A DNA stretch of 64,000 nt from Actinomycetales bacterium (GTDB lineage Bacteria; Actinomycetota; Actinomycetes; Actinomycetales; Dermatophilaceae): NCBI GenBank assembly GCA_016711095.1, contig JADJTP010000003.1, positions 372,001 through 436,000 on the forward strand. Direction: 5' to 3'. Below, piece by piece: positions 59,035 through 64,000 of this stretch (within the stretch, counting starts at the first letter, position 1; the number at the start of each line of letters is the position of its first letter). The translations under genes were made by a program, and so were the position numbers. Under the pieces are notes generated by a model. The model did not search any database. It had not been told where the DNA came from and saw only the letters and a program-made list of their open reading frames with translations.

Positions 59035-60408
59035 TCAGCCGACCAGGAAGCCGAGCAGATCGGCGCGGGTGAGCACGCCCACCGGTTTGCCGTCCTGCAC
59101 GACGAGGACCGCGTCGGCGTGCTCGAGCTCGGTGCGTGCCACCCCGACCGGCTCGCCTGCACCGACGAGGGGCAGGCCTGGCTCCATGAAGCGCTCGACC
59201 GGGTCGCTGAGGTGGGCGGCGCCGGAGTACATCGCGTCGAGCAGATGCCGTTCGCTCACCGATCCGGCGACCTCGCCGGACATCACCGGCGGCTCGGCCT
59301 TGACCACCGGCATCTGCGACACGCCGTATTCCCGCAGAATGTCGATGGCTTCACGGATCGTCTCGCTCGGATGCGTGTGCACGAGGGCGGGCAACTCGCC
59401 GGACTTGCCGCGCAGGACCTCGCCGACGGTGCGTTCGCGCGCGTCGCGAAGGAAGCCGTAGGAACTCATCCAGGCGTCGGCGAACACCTTCGACAGATAC
59501 CCGCGACCGCCGTCGGGCAGCAGGACGACGACGACCGCGTCGGCGGGCAGGTCGCGAGCGGCGCGCAAGGCTGCGACGACCGCCATCCCGCAGGAACCGC
59601 CGACAAGAAGCCCCTCCTCGCGGGCGAGTCGTCTGGTCATTGCGAAGGACTCAGCGTCGCTCACCGCGATCACCTCGTCGACCACTGAAGGGTCGTAGGC
59701 CGCGGGCCAGAAGTCTTCGCCGACGCCCTCGACGAGATAGGGCCGGCCGGTACCGCCGGAGTAAACCGACCCCTCGGGATCGGCGCCGATGACCTGCACG
59801 TGCCAGCCGGCGGCAGCGGCCTGCTCCTTGAGATAGCGGCCGGTACCCGAGATCGTCCCGCCGGTTCCGACGCCGGCCACAAAGTGGGTGACCCGCGCGT
59901 CGGTGTCTGCCCAGATCTCCGGGCCGGTGCTCGCGTAATGGCTCGCCGGGCCTTCGGGGTTGGCGTACTGGTTGGGCTTCCAGGCACCGTCGATCTCTCG
60001 GACCAGTCGGTCCGACACGCTGTAGTAAGAGTCGGGGTGCTCGGGCGAGACAGCCGTCGGGCAGACGACGACCTCGGCGCCGTATGCCTTCATCACGTTG
60101 CGCTTGTCCTCGCTCACCTTGTCAGGGCACACGAAGACGCAGTGATAGCCCTTGCGTTGAGCGACGAGCGCCAGCCCGACCCCGGTGTTGCCGCTCGTCG
60201 GCTCGACGATGGTCCCGCCGGGGAGCAGTTCGCCGGAACGTTCGGCGGCCTCGATCATCCGCAAGGCGATCCGGTCCTTCACCGAGCCGCCCGGGTTGAA
60301 GTATTCGACCTTGGCCAGCACGGTGGCGCTGATGCCCTCGGTCACTTTCGTCAGCTTGACCAGAGGGGTGTTGCCCACGAGGTCGGCGATGTGTTCGGCG
60401 TATCTCAC
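59035..60408 (-). CDS. cbs: Cystathionine beta-synthase
   Basis: A 457-residue fold-type II PLP enzyme. PLP lysine Lys44 in FNPGGSVKDRIALRM, phosphate loop EPTSGNTGVGLAL, GVGTGGTISGTGRYLK, and a C-terminal CBS-domain pair (about 335-457) as in full-length cystathionine beta-synthases. It condenses serine (or O-acetylserine) with homocysteine; with metB it closes the transsulfuration pathway. GTG 60408 lies 6 nt after GATGAT and lacks a ribosome site, so it may be leaderless. It lies close to a thiolase gene, as in mycobacteria. Confidence 0.93.
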   Translation of the reverse strand: MRYAEHIADLVGNTPLVKLTKVTEGISATVLAKVEYFNPGGSVKDRIALRMIEAAERSGELLPGGTIVEPTSGNTGVGLALVAQRKGYHCVFVCPDKVSEDKRNVMKAYGAEVVVCPTAVSPEHPDSYYSVSDRLVREIDGAWKPNQYANPEGPASHYASTGPEIWADTDARVTHFVAGVGTGGTISGTGRYLKEQAAAAGWHVQVIGADPEGSVYSGGTGRPYLVEGVGEDFWPAAYDPSVVDEVIAVSDAESFAMTRRLAREEGLLVGGSCGMAVVAALRAARDLPADAVVVVLLPDGGRGYLSKVFADAWMSSYGFLRDARERTVGEVLRGKSGELPALVHTHPSETIREAIDILREYGVSQMPVVKAEPPVMSGEVAGSVSERHLLDAMYSGAAHLSDPVERFMEPGLPLVGAGEPVGVARTELEHADAVLVVQDGKPVGVLTRADLLGFLVG

Positions 60409-60443
60409 CGCGTCATCATCACAGACACCCGCTCCCCCCGCAT

Positions 60444-60506
60444 CGCCGAGATTGACGTTGCGACCAGCCGTTGCGGCGAGTTCTGCGCCCAAGGTCAATC
60501 TCGGCG
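60444..60506. repeat. 63-bp dispersed palindrome, copy 2
   Basis: CGCCGAGATTGAC-g-TTG, 29-nt loop, CAA-g-GTCAATCTCGGCG, identical in arms and loop length to copy 1 at 50721-50783 while the loop sequence differs. Confidence 0.92.
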
Positions 60507-60561
60507 GGTCAGGGTCGGCGGGTCAGGGTCGGCGGGTCAGGGTCGGCGGGTCAGGGTCGGT
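60506..60561. repeat. 14-bp tandem repeat, four units
   Basis: GGGTCAGGGTCGGC repeated at 60506, 60520, 60534 and 60548 (last base of the last unit differs), directly following palindrome copy 2. Confidence 0.92.
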
Positions 60562-60691
60562 CGGTGGGTGAGGGGGAGGCGAAAGTCACCGGGGAGGGCC
60601 ATAGGCACGTGGTGGGCGCACGGCATACGATCGAGACGGCCACTAAGCGACCGCTCACCTGCGCCCGCGCGCCCATCCCAGGAGGACCCCC

Positions 60692-61915
60692 GTGACCGAC
60701 GCCGTCATTGTCTCGACCGCCCGCAGCCCGATCGGTCGGGCCTTCAAAGGCTCGCTCAAGGACATCCGGCCCGACGACCTGTCGGTGCAGATGATCGCTG
60801 CCGCCCTCGCGAAGATCCCCGCTCTGGACCCCAAGGACATCGAGGACCTCTACTGGGGCTGCGCCGAGCCGTCGGGCAAGCAAGGAGCCAACCTGGCCCG
60901 CGTCATCGCGGTACTCGCCGGCTTCGACCACCTGCCGGGCTCGACCGTCAACCGGTTCTGTGCGTCGTCGGTGCAGACCACCCGGATGGCCTTCCACGCG
61001 ATCAAGGCCGGTGAAGGCGACGTCTTCCTGTCCGGCGGCGTCGAGTGCGTGTCGCAGTATGGCAAGTTCGCCGGCGCGGGCGGCTCCGACGCCAACGACC
61101 AGAACCCGCTCTTCCAGCCGGCCATCGCACGCAGCGAGCAGATGGCCGCGAGCAACGAGACATGGACCGACCCCCGCGACATCGGGATGATCCCCGACGT
61201 GTACCTGTCGATGGGCCAGACCGCCGAGAACGTCGCGACGATGCGCGGGATCTCCCGCCAGCGCCAGGACGAGTGGGGCGTCTCCTCGCAGAACCGTGCC
61301 GAGGCGGCCATCGCCAGCGGGTTCTTCGCCGACGACATCACCCCCGTCACGCTGCCCGACGGCACGCTTGCCTCGACCGACGACGGCCCGCGGCCGGGGG
61401 TGACTCTCGAGTCGATCGGAGGTCTCAAGACCGTGTTCCGTGAGAACGGCACGGTCACGGCCGGCAACTGCTGCCCGCTCAACGACGGTGCGGCCGCGCT
61501 CGTCGTCATGAGCGACGTCAAGGCGAAGGAACTCGGCCTGACACCGCTGGCGCGGGTCGTCGCGACCGCGGCCACCGGACTGTCGCCCGAGATCATGGGC
61601 CTGGGCCCGGTCGAGGCCACCCGCAAGGCGCTGCGACTGGCCGGGATGTCCATCTCCGACCTGGATCTCTACGAGATCAACGAGGCCTTCGCCGTTCAGG
61701 TCCTCGGCTCGGCCGACGACCTGGGCCTGGACCTCGACAAGCTCAACGTCCACGGTGGGGCGATCGCCCTCGGCCACCCCTTCGGCTCGACCGGGGCCCG
61801 GCTCACCACCACCCTCTTGCACGGCCTGGCCGAGCGCGACGGCACCTTCGGGTTGGAGACGATGTGCGTCGGCGGTGGCCAGGGCATGGCGATCATCTAC
61901 GAGCGCCTGAGCTGA
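60692..61915 (+). CDS. Acetyl-CoA acyltransferase (thiolase)
   Basis: A 407-residue thiolase. Acyl-accepting Cys90 in STVNRFCASSVQTTRMAFHA, His in GGAIALGHPFGSTGARLTT and second Cys in MCVGGGQGMAI are all present. It cleaves 3-ketoacyl-CoA in beta-oxidation or condenses acetyl-CoA; the FadA-like features favour degradation. GTG has AGGAGG 6 nt upstream. It could serve the acyl-CoA products of the ring-degradation operon, but it is 45 kb away. Confidence 0.95.
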   Translation: MTDAVIVSTARSPIGRAFKGSLKDIRPDDLSVQMIAAALAKIPALDPKDIEDLYWGCAEPSGKQGANLARVIAVLAGFDHLPGSTVNRFCASSVQTTRMAFHAIKAGEGDVFLSGGVECVSQYGKFAGAGGSDANDQNPLFQPAIARSEQMAASNETWTDPRDIGMIPDVYLSMGQTAENVATMRGISRQRQDEWGVSSQNRAEAAIASGFFADDITPVTLPDGTLASTDDGPRPGVTLESIGGLKTVFRENGTVTAGNCCPLNDGAAALVVMSDVKAKELGLTPLARVVATAATGLSPEIMGLGPVEATRKALRLAGMSISDLDLYEINEAFAVQVLGSADDLGLDLDKLNVHGGAIALGHPFGSTGARLTTTLLHGLAERDGTFGLETMCVGGGQGMAIIYERLS

Positions 61916-61921
61916 GGCACG

Positions 61922-61959
61922 GTCGCTGCTGAGGGAGCGCTCGCCCTCTCAGCAGCGAC
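61922..61959. terminator. Hairpin terminator between thiolase and the 103-residue gene
   Basis: GTCGCTGCTGAG (61922-61933) pairs perfectly with CTCAGCAGCGAC (61948-61959) around a 14-nt loop, between convergent genes. Confidence 0.85.
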
Positions 61960-61988
61960 GCTCACGGAGCGACCTCACGGAGCGATGC

Positions 61989-62300
61989 TCACGGCAGTGC
62001 CCGGCGCAACTGCGCGAGCCGGTCAGCCAGATCGCCGTCCATGGCGGCCTGCACGGCGTCGTAGGCCTGCACCCGCAGCTGGTCGAGCACGACGGCCGGA
62101 CCGAGGTCGGGAAGGTGAGCGGGCGGCATACCCGTGCGGGCGGCCACCTCGTCGGCGAGCCGCTGGGCGGTAGCCAACACGACCTCAGACACGCCAAGCG
62201 CCTGGTCGAGCGGCAGCTGTCGCCACCGCTCGGCCAGGCGATCGAGCTCGTCCCGGACCGGGTCCGGGACGAGACGGGGTTCGCGAAGGTCAGTCGCCAC
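61989..62300 (-). CDS. Hypothetical protein, 103 residues
   Basis: A small, mostly helical soluble protein starting ATDLREPRLVPDPVRDELDR after its GTG, with QLPLDQALGVSEVVLATAQR and a C-terminal LADRLAQLRRALP. No known domain was recognised. It overlaps the 3' end of the Bax-inhibitor-1 gene by 11 bp, so it is co-translated. The reading frame has normal third-position GC, which supports it as a real gene. Confidence 0.7.
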   Translation of the reverse strand: MATDLREPRLVPDPVRDELDRLAERWRQLPLDQALGVSEVVLATAQRLADEVAARTGMPPAHLPDLGPAVVLDQLRVQAYDAVQAAMDGDLADRLAQLRRALP

Positions 62301-63168
62301 GCAGGCGGGCCAGCAGGCGCAGGATCTCGATGTAGAGCCAGACCAGGCTGACGATGATGCCGTGGGCGAAGAGCCACGAGTACTTCTCCGGGGCGCCCAT
62401 CCGCACGCCCTGCTCGACCGAGTCGAAGTCCACAGCGAGGGAGTAGGACGCCAGCCCGACGCCGAGGATGGAGATGCCGATGCCGAGCAACCCGGTGCCG
62501 CCGAAGCCCCAGCCGGAGGTCCAGCCGAGGAAGAGGCCAAGGACGTTTACGAGGCTGAAGAGCAGATAGCCCATCACCGCCATGCCGAAGATGCGGCGGC
62601 TTCGGGACGTGACCTTGATGAACCCGGCCCGGTAACCGAGGAACATGCCGGCGAACGTGGCCAGCGTGGCAACGACGGCCGTCATGACGATGCCCGGATA
62701 CCACCCCTCCATGACCCGGCTGAACGCGCCGACGAAGGCACCCTCCAGGATCGCGTAGGCGAGGATGAGCGGGACCGAGACGCTCTTCTTGAAGCCGATC
62801 ACCAAGCCCACGACGAGGCCACCGAACATGCCCGCCAGCCAGATCGGCATGGTGAGACTCGGCGCAGACGAGGTCAAGACCCACGTCAGGCCGGCCGTGC
62901 CGAGCACGAGGGCAAAGAGGGTGAGCGTCTTCACGATGACGTCGTCGAAGGTCACCCGACCGGTGTCCAGCGGGCCGGCGCTCGGCCGCTGATACAGCTC
63001 GTCGAGTTGGGCGCTGTCCATCGGCGGCGGCGGGAGATACCCCGGCTGCCCCTGATAACCCTGTGGAGCGCGGGAGTCCTTCGGCGCGCGCTGGTCGCCG
63101 AAACCGGCGTAGCGCTCCTCGCGAAGCTGCTTGTCGATCCTGTTGAACACCGGATTGTTGCCGGCCAT
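62290..63168 (-). CDS. Bax inhibitor-1/YccA-family membrane protein
   Basis: A 292-residue protein: a polar, Pro-rich N-terminal 75 residues (GYLPPPPMDSAQLDELYQRP), then seven membrane segments such as IWLAGMFGGLVVGLVIGF, VPLILAYAILEGAFVGAFS and MAVMGYLLFSLVNVLGLFLG. The BI-1 family includes pH-gated calcium leak channels; the long cytosolic N-terminus is typical of actinobacterial members. ATG 63168 has GGAGGACAG upstream. Confidence 0.92.
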   Translation of the reverse strand: MAGNNPVFNRIDKQLREERYAGFGDQRAPKDSRAPQGYQGQPGYLPPPPMDSAQLDELYQRPSAGPLDTGRVTFDDVIVKTLTLFALVLGTAGLTWVLTSSAPSLTMPIWLAGMFGGLVVGLVIGFKKSVSVPLILAYAILEGAFVGAFSRVMEGWYPGIVMTAVVATLATFAGMFLGYRAGFIKVTSRSRRIFGMAVMGYLLFSLVNVLGLFLGWTSGWGFGGTGLLGIGISILGVGLASYSLAVDFDSVEQGVRMGAPEKYSWLFAHGIIVSLVWLYIEILRLLARLRGD

Positions 63169-63282
63169 CTGTCCTCCATGGGGTCGGGCCCGTGTTCGGG
63201 TCCGTCTGATCAATACAGCGTATGCCGTGCCGCATCTGTTCCCGGATCGAGCCCGGGTCACCGACCGGTCACGGTCGGGCTC

Positions 63283-63331
63283 TAAGCAAGTCGCCTTGAC
63301 AAAGGGGTCTCTTGTCAAATTAACTTGCTTA
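63283..63331. promoter_or_regulatory. 49-bp nested dyad operator of the HTH-ClpN pair
   Basis: TAAGCAAGT-N4-TTGACAA-N9-TTGTCAA-N4-ACTTGCTTA. Both pairs of arms are perfect and share one centre at 63307. The left inner arm contains the TTGACA -35 (63296-63301) and the right outer arm covers the TAACTT -10 (63321-63326). Confidence 0.85.
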
Positions 63332-63332
63332 T

Positions 63333-63569
63333 GTGAACGAGAAGACACCGTCCCACCTCAGCGAGATCGCCGATGGCCTCGCGTCCGTGGTGGCGCTGCG
63401 TCAGCGCGCGGACCAACTCGAGGCCGTCGAGGTCGAGCGGGCGATGCGCGCTGGCTGGACTTGGTCGCAGGTGGCCGAAGCGCTTGGAGTGACTCGGCAG
63501 GCCGTTCACCAGAAGCACGTGAAGCGCCTGATCGACTCAGGCGTCGACCTGAGGAGGCGACATGTTTGA
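63333..63569 (+). CDS. Small HTH DNA-binding protein
   Basis: A 78-residue protein with a helix-turn-helix at about 41-65 (AGWTWSQVAEALGVTRQAVH, then QKHVKRL). The rest is a helical N-terminal stretch (HLSEIADGLASVVALRQRAD) that may mediate dimerisation. GTG lies 6 nt after the -10 TAACTT, so leaderless. The nested palindrome over its promoter suggests that it represses itself. Overlaps the Clp-N gene by 8 bp. Confidence 0.88.
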   Translation: MNEKTPSHLSEIADGLASVVALRQRADQLEAVEVERAMRAGWTWSQVAEALGVTRQAVHQKHVKRLIDSGVDLRRRHV

Positions 63570-64000
63570 CCGACTGACCGACGATGCCCGATGGGTCGTC
63601 CGCCGTGGGCAGGACCACGCCCGCGCGAGCGCGGCGGCCGCGATCGAGTCCGAGCACCTGCTTGTCGCGCTCAGCGAACGGGAGGGCACCCTGGCATGGC
63701 GGGTACTCGCTGACGCGGGCCTGACCGCCGAGCGGTTGCGAGCGCTCATCGTCCAGGAGCGTGACCGCAGTCTGCGTTTCGCCGGCATCGAGCCGAGTCC
63801 GATCCCTGTTTCCCCTTCCGCGTCATCGCTGGCACTGGCGACCTCAGCGAAGAACGTGCTGCGCCGTGCGGTCGCGCGCTCGGCACATGGAAAGACCAAG
63901 GGCATCGACTCCACGAGACTGCTGCGTTCGGTCCTCGACCAAGAGGCCGGCACCGTCCCGCGCCTGCTCGCGCTGGCCGACGTGGACCAGGCCGCGTTGC
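63562..64000 (+). CDS. Clp N-terminal domain protein, cut by the window edge
   Basis: 146 visible residues: FDRLTDDARWVVRRGQDHAR, IESEHLLVALSEREGTLAWR, then a second repeat SAKNVLRRAVARSAHGKTKG and DSTRLLRSVLDQEAGTVPRL. This is the two-repeat ClpC N-domain that receives adaptors and substrates. It could be the start of a ClpC-type ATPase, but the pairing with a small HTH gene is typical of stand-alone N-domain proteins (ClpC2-like), which sequester antibiotics that target ClpC1. ATG follows GAGGAGGCGAC. Confidence 0.9.
   Translation, partial: MFDRLTDDARWVVRRGQDHARASAAAAIESEHLLVALSEREGTLAWRVLADAGLTAERLRALIVQERDRSLRFAGIEPSPIPVSPSASSLALATSAKNVLRRAVARSAHGKTKGIDSTRLLRSVLDQEAGTVPRLLALADVDQAAL

Overview
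The window is a high-GC (about 70% by eye) chromosomal segment from an actinobacterium, most likely a Micrococcales-type organism. Supporting markers are a mycothiol S-conjugate amidase (mca), a WhiB3/WhiD-type regulator, MurT-GatD, GroES-GroEL1 under CIRCE control, a PPi-dependent phosphofructokinase, many GTG starts and many ATGA/GTGA stop-start overlaps. No rRNA, tRNA, IS element, prophage or CRISPR array was seen. The order of many genes matches the conserved actinobacterial core (guaB3-guaB-whiB3-groL-groS, glmS to tsaD, phoH-uppS-trhA-mca-metB-greA), with accessory catabolic and transport operons between these blocks.

Layout. 1-2.4 kb: a Nudix protein (cut by the left edge), a GT4 glycosyltransferase and a PIG-L deacetylase. 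2.4-7.3 kb: gatD-murT, guaA, a DUF3817 protein and SURF1, all on the minus strand. 7.4-10.9 kb: a heterodimeric ABC exporter with one fully degenerate ATP site. 10.9-15.7 kb: a TetR regulator divergent from an operon whose products match late alicyclic-acid ring degradation (BadI-like hydrolase, acyl-CoA dehydrogenase, BadH-like dehydrogenase, glutaryl-CoA dehydrogenase). 15.8-21.6 kb: the lactate operon lldP-lutA-lutB-lutC with a divergent GntR regulator and matching operators. 21.7-28.6 kb: guaB3, guaB, whiB3, groL, groS and a THUMP-like methyltransferase. 28.7-31.1 kb: a PfkB kinase and a GH3 lipoprotein. 31.1-40.3 kb: the minus-strand operon glmS-acpS-nnr-alr-hydrolase-tsaE-tsaB-rimI-tsaD, covering amino sugar, D-alanine, CoA-carrier and tRNA t6A functions. 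40.3-45.6 kb: coaA, a wall-lytic protein, a PIN-PhoH protein, a cis-prenyltransferase and TrhA. 45.7-50.5 kb: mca and a small membrane protein, DUF4307, metB, a MutL-type ATPase, greA. 50.8-54.9 kb: YczE, MsrA, a DUF480-methyltransferase fusion and PPi-PFK. 54.9-59 kb: a two-component system divergent from a DUF1538 pair with a PII-like protein and a CBS protein. 59-64 kb: cystathionine beta-synthase, thiolase, a Bax-inhibitor-1 protein, and an HTH plus Clp-N pair whose second gene is cut by the right edge.

The most striking signal is not a gene. The 8-mer GTATGCCG (usually GTATGCCGC) occurs about 71 times on both strands, in coding and non-coding DNA, where roughly 2-3 would be expected from base composition. 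One inverted pair forms a perfect 15-bp terminator hairpin between convergent genes. Density, lack of strand bias, near-exact conservation and inverted-pair terminators resemble the DNA uptake sequences of Neisseria and Pasteurellaceae, which to my knowledge are not described for actinobacteria. Two further families of dispersed palindromes (67 bp, four copies; 63 bp, two copies), several 14-18 bp tandem arrays at gene ends, and many leaderless promoters (TANNNT 6-8 nt before the start codon) were also found.
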